DNA from: Saprospiraceae bacterium
GTDB lineage: Bacteria > Bacteroidota > Bacteroidia > Chitinophagales > Saprospiraceae
Assembly (NCBI GenBank): GCA_020627965.1
Contig: JAHDFX010000006.1
Span: 1-61,750, forward strand
DNA: 61,750 bases
Direction of reading: 5' to 3'
Shown here: piece by piece, positions 44,110 to 52,463 of the stretch
How the letters are laid out: every line of letters begins with the position of its first letter
Numbering within the stretch: the stretch's first letter is position 1
The notes under the pieces: generated by a model
What the model was told of the DNA's origin: nothing
Databases searched by the model: none
Seen by the model: the letters and a program-made list of their open reading frames with translations, nothing else
Program-made: the position numbers and the translations under genes

Positions 44110-45654
44110 ATGAAGTACTTAAAAGTATTTATACTAGCTTTACTCAGCTTAGGAGCATTTGAAGTATCTGCTCAATGTGGTGCTGCACTTAGTGAAGACG
44201 ATCATGTTCATATTCAGCGTTCTCAAGTCAGAATGAGGAGTTTTAATGCCAATATCACTAGGGGTATTCGTGATTTTCCCATTAAGGCACATGTCGTTAC
44301 TCGTACCGATGGTACAGGTGGATTCAACCGAGCTTCCTTGTTGGCCGCTGTAGAAAAATTGAACGAAAGTTACATCAATGCCAATATTCGCTTTGTATTA
44401 TTGAAAGGTATCAATTATGTTAGTAGTGATAAGCATTACGACTTTAGTTCAGCTTATGAAAACGACTTCTGTGGGCAATGGGATGAAAAGAACGTGATTA
44501 ATATGTATTTCTTCGGAAGTGTAAAAAAGCAGGGCACAGAAGTCTGTGGTTATTCTTATTATCCAAATAAAAGCTCCGCAATGCAGGGACGCGACAGAAT
44601 CATCCTGCGCAATAGTTGTGTAGATGGTGGAGGAAGCACATTGATCCATGAAGTTGGACATTTCTTTTCCCTTTATCATACACATGGAAGTTCGCTGGTC
44701 GGACCAGAAAAAGAGTTAGTAACAAGAGATCGGAGTTTACGTAATTGCGAAAAAGCAGGAGATGGACTTTGTGATACACCTGCCGATCCCATGATTATCA
44801 ACAAGGTAAATGGTCGTTGCGAATACACTGGCACAGATGTCGATGCACGTGGTGAAAGATATAAACCAGACCCCAATAATATCATGGCTTACTCTGTAGA
44901 AGGCTGCCGTATTAAATTGACCAAACAACAATATGCCCGTGCCAATTATGCAGCTTTAAATATGCGTACCTATATTAGAATGCCACAAAATGCACAAATG
45001 GAGTCGATGCCCGAACTGGCAACGAATACAACCCGACCACCAGAAAACTCGTCTTCAACACAAACTTCGACATCAGGTACTACAACAGTAGTCACCAAAC
45101 CACCAACAAAACCAGTCACAACAGTAAAAAGTAATGTTTTGTCTGGTGAAGTGATGCTCGAAATCAGCGGACGACCGGTTAGTATCGCTACAGATGGAAA
45201 TCTGTTCCGACCTACCGAGCCTTTTTATTCGGGTACCAATTATCAGGTCTACCTGAACAATAATGATATTGGTTTTGTGTATGTAATAGGTTCAGACCTC
45301 ACCAAAAAGAATGCATTGCTATTTCCTTTACCACATCAAACTGCTTATCTGGAACATTCAAACACCAAACTAGCATTACCAGGAGCTGGTAGTATGTATC
45401 AGATGGATGATACCAAAGGAAAAGATTATCTCTGTGTATTGTACTCCAAACGACCAATAAGAATGGATCTGGTGATGGAAGAAATAGAAAAAATGGATGG
45501 TAACTTTATGCAACGCCTGTATCAGGTATTGTGGCACCAATTAGTACCTGAAAATAAAATTATGTATAGCAGCAATCAGGGCAGACTAATGTTTGTAGCA
45601 GATGCAGGCGATAAAAGTATCGTCCCTATCGTTGTAGAAATCGATCATCAGTAA
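44110..45654 (+). CDS. Secreted M43-like metalloprotease with DUF4384-like C-terminal domain
   Basis: 514 aa. It has a Sec signal peptide (MKYLKVFILALLSLGAFEVSA). The zinc motif HEVGHFFSLYH is at 180-190 (ligands H180, H184, H190; E181 catalytic) with a Met-turn near M259 (NIMAYS), as in the M43/pappalysin-cytophagalysin type of metzincin. A Thr/Ser/Pro linker (about 300-340) leads to a C-terminal domain (LFRPTEPFYSGTNYQVYLNNNDIGFVYVI) typical of DUF4384. DUF4384 often accompanies caspase-like proteases in bacteria, and the next gene is one. No T9SS sorting tail is visible, so periplasmic or outer-membrane export by Sec is expected. Confidence 0.85.
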   Translation: MKYLKVFILALLSLGAFEVSAQCGAALSEDDHVHIQRSQVRMRSFNANITRGIRDFPIKAHVVTRTDGTGGFNRASLLAAVEKLNESYINANIRFVLLKGINYVSSDKHYDFSSAYENDFCGQWDEKNVINMYFFGSVKKQGTEVCGYSYYPNKSSAMQGRDRIILRNSCVDGGGSTLIHEVGHFFSLYHTHGSSLVGPEKELVTRDRSLRNCEKAGDGLCDTPADPMIINKVNGRCEYTGTDVDARGERYKPDPNNIMAYSVEGCRIKLTKQQYARANYAALNMRTYIRMPQNAQMESMPELATNTTRPPENSSSTQTSTSGTTTVVTKPPTKPVTTVKSNVLSGEVMLEISGRPVSIATDGNLFRPTEPFYSGTNYQVYLNNNDIGFVYVIGSDLTKKNALLFPLPHQTAYLEHSNTKLALPGAGSMYQMDDTKGKDYLCVLYSKRPIRMDLVMEEIEKMDGNFMQRLYQVLWHQLVPENKIMYSSNQGRLMFVADAGDKSIVPIVVEIDHQ

Positions 45655-45670
45655 TTATATTAGATTTTCT

Positions 45671-45696
45671 TATCTTTGAAATCGCAAATTTCAAAG
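45671..45696 (+). promoter_or_regulatory. TAnnTTTG box overlapping a perfect hairpin
   Basis: TATCTTTG at 45671-45678 matches the Bacteroidota -7 consensus. It overlaps a perfect 9-bp inverted repeat, CTTTGAAAT (45674-45682) with ATTTCAAAG (45688-45696). The site is 17 bp after the metalloprotease stop and about 85-110 bp before the MORN-caspase ATG. A repressor operator over the promoter would fit. No good -33 TTG is seen at normal spacing. Confidence 0.4.
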
Positions 45697-45780
45697 ACCT
45701 CACAAAATATTATAGCTCTACTTATGAAGCTGTTTTAAATTTAAATAGCTTCTCAACTCATGACTTAAAAACTGAAAGAG

Positions 45781-47844
45781 ATGAAAAATACAATTCAAGT
45801 AAGGAACGCCGTCTTAGTACTTTTTATAATGTTATTGACAATACCGGCTTTCGCTCAAAATGGCAATTGCCTGAGTGGAAATTGTAGAGACGGTGTAGGA
45901 ACATACCTCTGGAATAATGGAGAAAAATATGTAGGTGGTTTTCAAAATGGAGAAATGCATGGCACTGGAACTTACGCATGGCCAAACGGGCATAAATATG
46001 AAGGAGAATGGCGTAATGGAAGACAAAATGGACTGGGAACTTATGTTTTTCCATCAGGTAAAACCAAATATGGGCAATGGCAAAATGGTGCTATTGTTAA
46101 AGAAATGACCAAACCTTCAGGCAATTCTGGTACTACAGTAAGTAGTGGCACGAATACATCCACAAGACCAACCAAAACAACTGGCTGCGTGAGTGGCAAC
46201 TGTGAAAATGGTAGTGGTTTATATATTTGGTCAAATGGTGAAAAATACGAAGGACAATGGAATAATGGAAAATTTCATGGAAAAGGAGCCTATACCTGGG
46301 TTGATGGCAGTAAATTCTCCGGCAATTGGGTCATGGGAGAAAAAACAGGCTACGGAACCTATTATCAAGCAGACGGAACTTCTCAGACAGGTAATTGGCA
46401 AAATGGTGAACTGGCAGGCAATTCAAGCAAACCTCCATCAAATAATAATAATGCCACCACCACAACAACGTCTGGAAACACTTCAGGAAAAGGCTGTATA
46501 AAAGGTAATTGTAAAAATGGAGTTGGTTTATATGTATGGCCCAATGGAGATCGTTACGAAGGAGAGTTCCTGGATGGAAAACCACATGGTGCAGGAACGA
46601 AATACTACGCCAATAAAGGTAAATACATAGGAGAATGGAAGAAAGGAAAGCGGGAAGGAAGAGGTATACAATACATGCCAGGTCTAAAAAAATCATCAGG
46701 TGTATGGTTTAGCGATTCATTCGCAGAAGCGATTAGTGGCATGGCTGTACCCGAAACGCCTATAGTTTCTAGCGGAAAAACAACTACTCGTCCACCAACC
46801 ACGACTACAACAAGACCACCCACTACAACGACTGCTCAGGCAGATACTAAAGAACCTGAATTATTCATCACAGAGCCAGCCGTTTCACGAGGCTTTACAG
46901 TGGTCACTAAAGGCAATTCTATCACGGTAAAAGGTTATGCAACGGATGAAAGTGGTGTGAAAAGCGTTAGAATTGCAGGAGTAGAAGCCAAATTGAGCAG
47001 CCCTAATAGCAAGCGCACAAACTTCGAAGCCTTAGTTACCCTAAACCGTGGGCAGAGCGACCTCTGGGCAGAAGCTGTAGATAATGCTGGTAATCGTTAT
47101 AATCAGCGTTATAATTTGCAAATATCAGAAGGGATTGATGTAGTCACTAAAGGACCCGGAGCTTTCCAGGCCAGAACAGCGCTGGTGATTGGTAATAGTA
47201 ATTACAGTATTTCACCACTGCCCAATGCTCGTAACGATGCCGATTCTATTGCTATGGCATTGAAAAATTTAGGTTTTGAAGTCATGCATTATACAGATCT
47301 CACTTACCAGCAAATGGAGGCGGCTATCAATGATTACGGTAACAAACTACGTACTAGAGGCGGTGTAGGGATGTTCTATTATGCAGGACACGGTATACAG
47401 ATAGACGGACAAAATTATCTGGTGCCTACCAGTGCCAGTATTCGTAAAGAAAAAGACATTAAGTACAAATCAGTGCACCTCGGCTACCTCTTAGATGAAT
47501 TTGAAGGTTCTGGAAATGATATGAATATTGTCGTCCTTGATGCTTGTCGGGATAATCCTTTCTCAGCCAAGTATCGTTCTATCAGGAATGGACTGGCTGG
47601 TATAGCTGTTGCACCTATCGGTACATTTATCGCTTATGCTACTTCCCCCGGGTCTGTTGCATCTGATGGTGATGGAACTAATGGCTTATATACTCAGGAA
47701 TTACTCAAAGCATTACGCTACCCACGCCTGAAAATCGAAGATGTATTTAAGGTCGTACGTGCCAATGTGCGAAAGATGTCGCAAGGTATGCAGGTGCCCT
47801 GGGAAAATTCTTCGATAGAAGGCGATTTCTACTTCAAACAGTAG
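45781..47844 (+). CDS. Secreted MORN-repeat caspase-like (C14) protease
   Basis: 687 aa. It has a signal peptide ending in PAFAQ. Three CxSGNC-headed blocks of MORN repeats (YEGEW.NG..NG.GTY type) span about residues 25-310, separated by Asn/Thr-rich linkers. A proline-threonine stretch and an Ig-like region follow (about 355-455). The C-terminal caspase-fold peptidase (about 460-687) has the catalytic dyad H537 (FYYAGHG) and C589 (VVLDACRDNPF). Bacterial homologues cut after basic or acidic residues; specificity cannot be read here. It follows the DUF4384 metalloprotease by 126 bp, so both may act together outside the cytoplasm. Confidence 0.9.
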   Translation: MKNTIQVRNAVLVLFIMLLTIPAFAQNGNCLSGNCRDGVGTYLWNNGEKYVGGFQNGEMHGTGTYAWPNGHKYEGEWRNGRQNGLGTYVFPSGKTKYGQWQNGAIVKEMTKPSGNSGTTVSSGTNTSTRPTKTTGCVSGNCENGSGLYIWSNGEKYEGQWNNGKFHGKGAYTWVDGSKFSGNWVMGEKTGYGTYYQADGTSQTGNWQNGELAGNSSKPPSNNNNATTTTTSGNTSGKGCIKGNCKNGVGLYVWPNGDRYEGEFLDGKPHGAGTKYYANKGKYIGEWKKGKREGRGIQYMPGLKKSSGVWFSDSFAEAISGMAVPETPIVSSGKTTTRPPTTTTTRPPTTTTAQADTKEPELFITEPAVSRGFTVVTKGNSITVKGYATDESGVKSVRIAGVEAKLSSPNSKRTNFEALVTLNRGQSDLWAEAVDNAGNRYNQRYNLQISEGIDVVTKGPGAFQARTALVIGNSNYSISPLPNARNDADSIAMALKNLGFEVMHYTDLTYQQMEAAINDYGNKLRTRGGVGMFYYAGHGIQIDGQNYLVPTSASIRKEKDIKYKSVHLGYLLDEFEGSGNDMNIVVLDACRDNPFSAKYRSIRNGLAGIAVAPIGTFIAYATSPGSVASDGDGTNGLYTQELLKALRYPRLKIEDVFKVVRANVRKMSQGMQVPWENSSIEGDFYFKQ

Positions 47845-47863
47845 ATAGTTCCAGTTTTAATGA

Positions 47864-47936
47864 CAATGGCAGTATCAATTTCAGTTTTTAATTGTGATTG
47901 ATACTGCCATTGAACAATACTCCGTATTGGTTTTTA
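47864..47936 (+). terminator. Double-hairpin terminator after the caspase gene
   Basis: A perfect 16-bp inverted repeat (47864-47879 with 47897-47912, CAATGGCAGTATCAAT type) has a 17-nt loop. It is followed by a second small hairpin CAATAC-TCC-GTATTG (47915-47929) and GGTTTTTAC. The second hairpin plus T5 is a plausible intrinsic terminator. The first is unusually long and perfect. Confidence 0.65.
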
Positions 47937-47976
47937 CTTTTATCAGTCAAATGAGATTAGGTCTTAAACGAATGTG

Positions 47977-48032
47977 GAGCATTCTCGATATCAATACGGA
48001 GTGTTGATTGAAACCGATATTGAAAAATGCTC
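47977..48032 (+). promoter_or_regulatory. Nested hairpin enclosing the start codon of the HDAC-family gene
   Basis: GAGCATT (47977-47983) pairs with AATGCTC (48026-48032), which contains the ATG at 48027. Inside it ATCAATA and TGTTGAT (47990-48008) form another stem with loop CGGAG. The structure could mask the start codon in the mRNA. It also repeats the CAATACGGAG sequence of the terminator hairpin just upstream, so a repeat-element origin is possible. Confidence 0.35.
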
Positions 48033-48929
48033 AAAATAGCTTTCTCTTCTGTATACAAATACGAATTGCCGGAAGGACACCGTTTCCCTATGGTAAAATA
48101 TGAGCTATTGCCAGAACAGTTATTATATGAAGGCACCATTACTGAAGAAAGCTTTTTTGAAGCTCCACCACTAACCGAAACAACTATACTGCGCACGCAT
48201 ACCCTGGCTTATTGGTCAAAACTCAAGAACCTGACCTTAGCACCCAAAGAAATCCGAAAAATAGGTTTCCCTTTATCAGAGCAATTAGTGCATCGTGGAA
48301 CCATTATCTCTAACGGTACTATACAATGTACTCTATACGCCCAACAATATGGTGTTGCTCTCAATATAGCAGGCGGTACACATCATGCGTTCACAGATAG
48401 GGGCGAAGGTTTTTGCCTGCTGAACGATATTGCAATAGCAGCCAATTATTTATTAGATCATCAACTGGCAAAGCAGATATTAGTCGTTGATCTGGATGTG
48501 CATCAGGGGAATGGAACAGCTCAAATATTCAGAAATGACGCCAGAGTATTTACATTTTCCATGCATGGTGCAAAAAATTACCCACTGCACAAAGAAATTT
48601 CTGACCTCGACATAGAACTACCCGACAAAACAACAGACCAGCCCTATCTGAAAATATTAAAGGAGACTTTACCTCGACTAATTGATGAGGTACAACCTGA
48701 TTTTATTTTCTATTTATCAGGAGTAGATATATTGGAAACAGATAAACTGGGAAGATTATCAATGACGATCGAAGGGAGCAGACAAAGAGATAAATTTGTT
48801 TTTGAAACTTGCCTGAAAAACAATATCCCTGTAGCGGTAAGCATGGGAGGCGGCTACTCTCAAAGAATAGCACATATTATCGAAGCACATGCCAATACTT
48901 TCAGACTAGCCGCCGAATTATATTTCTAA
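48027..48929 (+). CDS. Histone deacetylase-family hydrolase
   Basis: 300 aa, the usual length of bacterial short HDAC-like enzymes. The active-site pair H119-H120 lies in GGTHHAF. Zinc ligands D157 and H159 are in VDLDVHQGNGTA and D234 is in SGVDILETDKLG. Bacterial members deacetylate acetyl-lysine, acetylpolyamines or acetoin-related substrates; which one cannot be told here. The C-terminus ends with YSQRIAHIIEAHANTFRLA. The gene stands alone on the + strand, and its stop overlaps by 4 bp the convergent thioredoxin gene on the minus strand. Confidence 0.92.
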   Translation: MLKIAFSSVYKYELPEGHRFPMVKYELLPEQLLYEGTITEESFFEAPPLTETTILRTHTLAYWSKLKNLTLAPKEIRKIGFPLSEQLVHRGTIISNGTIQCTLYAQQYGVALNIAGGTHHAFTDRGEGFCLLNDIAIAANYLLDHQLAKQILVVDLDVHQGNGTAQIFRNDARVFTFSMHGAKNYPLHKEISDLDIELPDKTTDQPYLKILKETLPRLIDEVQPDFIFYLSGVDILETDKLGRLSMTIEGSRQRDKFVFETCLKNNIPVAVSMGGGYSQRIAHIIEAHANTFRLAAELYF

Positions 48930-49504
48930 ATCTTATTATAAGCCTCCAGAAGTGGCTGCAATTGCTGTGGTGTTTTATAACCTGGTACAGCCTGCATCAT
49001 TTCCATTTTCTCATTGAAAAATACTATAGTAGGAAAGGCTCTTACGCCCATAGCAGCAGATAACTGATGCGTAGCATTTCTTGAACGCTTCGGACGACTA
49101 TGATCGTAATTTGGGTTCGCAAAAGTCTTACCAACAAATTTGATCTCTTCTGTATGCTGAGCATCAAACTTTACAGCATAAAAATTATCATTAACATATT
49201 TGGCGATATCTGGATTCGAGAAGGTATTTCTATCCATCATTTTACATGGACCACACCATTCTGTATATACATCAACAAAAATTTTCTTTGGGTTTTTCTT
49301 CATCTTTTTCTCTACTTCTTCAAAAGACATCCAGGCAATCTGATTTGGACCAGCTGGTTTAGCTATGTCATTCGTAGCGACTGCTTTCGGAGCTGCTTCA
49401 CTGACTTCTCCGGTACTGGAAGAAGCACTATTGCATGATGAAATCCCAGCTAACAGAATAGCTCCTAATAATAATAGGTAAATATGTGAGTGTAAATTTT
49501 TCAT
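48926..49504 (-). CDS. Thioredoxin-family lipoprotein (CGPC)
   Basis: 192 aa. A lipoprotein signal (YLLLLGAILLAGISSC, lipidated Cys24) anchors a periplasmic thioredoxin fold with active site W83-CGPC-87 (TEWCGPCKMMDRNTF) and cis-Pro in AFPTIVFF. The SRPKRSRNATHQLSAAMG segment is shared almost word for word with the paralogue 9 bp upstream on the same strand. It is likely a disulphide reductase or thiol donor in the periplasm. The pair forms a small minus-strand operon. Confidence 0.9.
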   Translation of the reverse strand: MKNLHSHIYLLLLGAILLAGISSCNSASSSTGEVSEAAPKAVATNDIAKPAGPNQIAWMSFEEVEKKMKKNPKKIFVDVYTEWCGPCKMMDRNTFSNPDIAKYVNDNFYAVKFDAQHTEEIKFVGKTFANPNYDHSRPKRSRNATHQLSAAMGVRAFPTIVFFNEKMEMMQAVPGYKTPQQLQPLLEAYNKI

Positions 49505-49513
49505 AAGTTTAAT

Positions 49514-50182
49514 TTATTTGTTGATTTGCGCTAATAAAGGTAAAAATTTATCCGCAGTACGATAGCCCGTAGCAGCTTGAATTAAATTAAATTGATTATC
49601 CAAAAACAATACCGTCGGGTAACTTCTTGCACCATATTTTTGTGCCAACTGGTGTGTAGCATTTCTGGCACGCTTCGGCCGGCTATGGTCAAAATTGGGA
49701 TTAGCATATTTCTGACCAGCTAACATAATGTCTTCTGGTTCCTGTGCATCAAATTTTATGGCATAAAAATTCTCATTCACATAGTCGGCAACTCGCTTAT
49801 CTGCAAAAGTTGTCTTGTCATAGCGTTTGCACCAGCCACACCAGTCGGTATACATATCTACAAAAACCTTTTTCTTCTCTTTCTTCATCGCTTTTTCCAC
49901 TTCCTCAAAAGTCATCCAATTGACCTTGCCGCCAGGTACTTTCGGTTCGGTGGGGTATTGCGCGCGCTGTTGTGTCTGAGGCTTTTTTACTTGCTGCACA
50001 GGCTGTTTCTCTAGTCTTACCTGCTTAGTTTGTTGTCGCTGCTGCTCAGTCGTTAATGTTTTTTTCTGATTAGTCTGATCTGCTGTATTAACTTCTTTGC
50101 TATCCTGTTTGCAGGAAGTTAGAAAACAGGCTATAACCAAAGTTAGTAATATACTATTGGTATAATTAAATAACTTACTCAT
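49514..50182 (-). CDS. Thioredoxin-family lipoprotein (CGWC), tandem paralogue
   Basis: 222 aa. The lipobox FLTSC gives lipidated Cys24, followed by a long Gln/Lys/Thr-rich linker (about 30-80). The thioredoxin domain has active site W114-CGWC-118 (TDWCGWCKRYDKTTF) and cis-Pro in SYPTVLFL. The CGWC dipeptide differs from the CGPC of its neighbour, which changes redox potential and suggests divided roles after tandem duplication. It is first in the two-gene operon, with a TAnnTTTG-like box 34 bp upstream of the start on this strand. Confidence 0.9.
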   Translation of the reverse strand: MSKLFNYTNSILLTLVIACFLTSCKQDSKEVNTADQTNQKKTLTTEQQRQQTKQVRLEKQPVQQVKKPQTQQRAQYPTEPKVPGGKVNWMTFEEVEKAMKKEKKKVFVDMYTDWCGWCKRYDKTTFADKRVADYVNENFYAIKFDAQEPEDIMLAGQKYANPNFDHSRPKRARNATHQLAQKYGARSYPTVLFLDNQFNLIQAATGYRTADKFLPLLAQINK

Positions 50183-50215
50183 GTTGTGTTGTATTTTGTA
50201 AAATTAAAATAGATA

Positions 50216-50223
50216 CAAAATTA
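50216..50223 (-). promoter_or_regulatory. -7 promoter-like box for the thioredoxin operon
   Basis: CAAAATTA on the + strand reads TAATTTTG on the minus strand, matching TAnnTTTG. It lies 34 bp before the ATG of the CGWC thioredoxin gene. No clear -33 TTG was found at the expected distance, so the call is tentative. Confidence 0.4.
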
Positions 50224-50504
50224 ATTAAAATAGACTAAAAGTGTTATTAATGTAATGTTAAGTTAAGTGATGCTGTCTTGAAATTTAAACACATTCTAAG
50301 CCTGTTTTTTCAATGTCTATGCAACTAATTAAAAAAATATAAAATCTTAATAGAAAACACACTATTTCTTAATGACCTGAAAAACGCCTTTGTAGCTTTC
50401 CTTGTTTTGGATAATAATTTATACGGAAAGGACACCATAATAGCCTTATAGACAAAGCAATTATAAAACTGATTTGTGGTTATCAACGGTCTTCAGTATT
50501 CATA

Positions 50505-50534
50505 ACGCATCTTGCTCGTCAAGATGCGTTTTTT
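50505..50534 (+). terminator. Strong intrinsic terminator on the + strand
   Basis: ACGCATCTTG (50505-50514) and CAAGATGCGT (50520-50529) form a perfect 10-bp stem with loop CTCGT, continued by a T-run. On the minus strand no T-run follows, so it points to the right. No + strand gene lies directly upstream; the nearest, the HDAC-family gene, ends 1.6 kb away behind two minus-strand genes. Confidence 0.75.
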
Positions 50535-50571
50535 ATAAAAGCTCCAACTTCTCCTCAAAAAAGGTGAAGTA

Positions 50572-52461
50572 TCAACTCAAAATCCCCACCTCATCAGCAG
50601 TAATATGGATCGTGCGCATATCCGTAGTACGCTCCTTAATATCAACAGAACCATTCTCCAGACGCAATACACCACGAGGACAAACCGCCGCACAAATACC
50701 ACAACCTACACAGGAAGCCCTTACTACATTCTGCCCCTTCTGCGCATAAGCACGCACATCAATTCCCATTTCGCAATAGGTCGAACAATTACCACAAGAA
50801 ATACACTGTCCGCCATTGGTAGTAATACGGAAGCGACTGAAAAAACGCTGTTGCAAACCCAGTAAAGCTGCCATCGGACAACCGAAGCGACACCAGACCC
50901 GGCTACCCATCAAAGGATAAAAACCAACACCAATCACACCAGAGAAAATATTACCGATCAGGAAACCATACCATTTACGCAATTGATAACTATCAATGAA
51001 AAAGACATTCCAGCTACCTGTAAACCAGGCGATCACACTTAAAATAGCAATGACGCCCATCGTAATATGAATACCATTATACACTTTGCGACTAACATTC
51101 CCCAGAATTTCCTTTCTGTTAAAATAGAGGATGCTGGAGACCAATCCAGCCAGAAGAATGACAATCATTGTAAATGAAGTCGGATTAATCCAAAGCTTGC
51201 CTTCCGGATCATTTCTAAAATAAGAAAACAAAACGGCTACGGTGACTATGGTAATTAAAACCAAGACAACATGAATCAGCCAACGCTCGATCTTCCAGGC
51301 TTTTAGTGATTTATCAGATAAATGACGGAAAGGATCACCTGCTGTCTCTGCTAATCCTCCACAGCCGCAGACCCAGGAACAATACCAGCGTTTTCCGTAG
51401 AAATAAGTGAGGAGCGGGGAAATGATAAAGATCATGGCAATACCCAGAAAGAGCATAAACATACCTAATTTACCACCTGCTAACATTCCATTTAGGTTCC
51501 AATCCTGAAAGAAATAAGCATTCAAGGGCCACATATTCTTCATATCCAGGGTAAAGTAAGGACGATCCCTGTTCAGCCCTTCCAGTAGTTCAGGAATTAG
51601 AAAAGCAAAACCCAATTGGAAAAACATCACAGAAATAGTTCTCACCAACTGATAACGATTATGCCAATATTTTAAAATGAATTTAAATCCAAAAACAAGA
51701 ATAGCTAGGGTGTATAGAACACCATATAGAAACCACTGACTGGCAGGTTTTCCTTTCAATGCCATACTCAAGGGATCAAAAAGCGAGATTAACTTTGAAT
51801 TAGATTTAAGTTCTGCCTGTTCAATTTGACAAGGATTAGTATCACCAATTTTTTCTGCTGTTCTTTTATTATAAGTAAAACTGTATAGGTCATCTCCTGT
51901 TTTACAACCAACAATAATTCGATTGCTGCCATGCGCAATTTTTGAAGGGGTAAATTTATACTCATCAAACTGATCCCCTGTTTTAATGGTATCATTTATA
52001 GATAAAGTATTGGTCGAATATACTTGCCCTTGTTGGTTCTCCACCCTAATAGTAATCTGAGCGGGGTCACTACCATGTGGAATACTGGTATTAACTGAAA
52101 ATGCCTGATAACCAAATAGTCCGGGAAAGAAATATAACAGAATATAAAACCCCGTAATCAATATCCCCGCTATCCAGCCCCAAAGACCAATATTCGTCAA
52201 ACTCCGAAACCAGACATGATTGTTCTTAATACCAGCAGGCTTACCGGCATATTCACGCCATGAATAAATGAGTGTACCCACGGTCATTAAACCCAATGCA
52301 CTTGCCAGCCACAGCGGATAATTATTATTGATAACACCAAAAATCGCTACAAACAAAATGAGCAATCCAATCCCGCCGATGGCTGCTGCAACTTTCTGTA
52401 TCCAATCCATATGATGCGGATGCGGATTGGCTAAAGACATACTTTTATCTACCTGTGCCAT
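50572..52461 (-). CDS. Membrane-bound 4Fe-4S protein, NosR/NapH-like polyferredoxin
   Basis: 629 aa with about ten membrane segments. After two N-terminal helices there is a periplasmic beta domain (about 115-225). Later membrane loops carry CSWVCGCGGLAE and CRFGCPM, the cysteine pairs of NapH/NosR/CcoG-type proteins. The C-terminus has two classical 4Fe-4S motifs, CISCGNCSTYCEMG and CVGCGICAAVCPRG. Such proteins pass electrons across or along the membrane. It starts 2 bp downstream of the FAD oxidoreductase gene, so the two likely form one electron-transfer unit. The substrate is not evident; proximity to the arsenosugar operon is suggestive only. Confidence 0.85.
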   Translation of the reverse strand: MAQVDKSMSLANPHPHHMDWIQKVAAAIGGIGLLILFVAIFGVINNNYPLWLASALGLMTVGTLIYSWREYAGKPAGIKNNHVWFRSLTNIGLWGWIAGILITGFYILLYFFPGLFGYQAFSVNTSIPHGSDPAQITIRVENQQGQVYSTNTLSINDTIKTGDQFDEYKFTPSKIAHGSNRIIVGCKTGDDLYSFTYNKRTAEKIGDTNPCQIEQAELKSNSKLISLFDPLSMALKGKPASQWFLYGVLYTLAILVFGFKFILKYWHNRYQLVRTISVMFFQLGFAFLIPELLEGLNRDRPYFTLDMKNMWPLNAYFFQDWNLNGMLAGGKLGMFMLFLGIAMIFIISPLLTYFYGKRWYCSWVCGCGGLAETAGDPFRHLSDKSLKAWKIERWLIHVVLVLITIVTVAVLFSYFRNDPEGKLWINPTSFTMIVILLAGLVSSILYFNRKEILGNVSRKVYNGIHITMGVIAILSVIAWFTGSWNVFFIDSYQLRKWYGFLIGNIFSGVIGVGFYPLMGSRVWCRFGCPMAALLGLQQRFFSRFRITTNGGQCISCGNCSTYCEMGIDVRAYAQKGQNVVRASCVGCGICAAVCPRGVLRLENGSVDIKERTTDMRTIHITADEVGILS

Positions 52462-52463
52462 AA

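Larger units (their letters stand above)
50183..50571. other. Intergenic region upstream of the thioredoxin operon
   Basis: 389 bp, strongly AT-rich. It contains the minus-strand -7-like box at 50216-50223 and a + strand terminator at 50505-50534. No coding frame is convincing. Because both neighbouring operons run on the minus strand, the + strand terminator suggests a short + strand transcript inside this interval. Confidence 0.5.
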
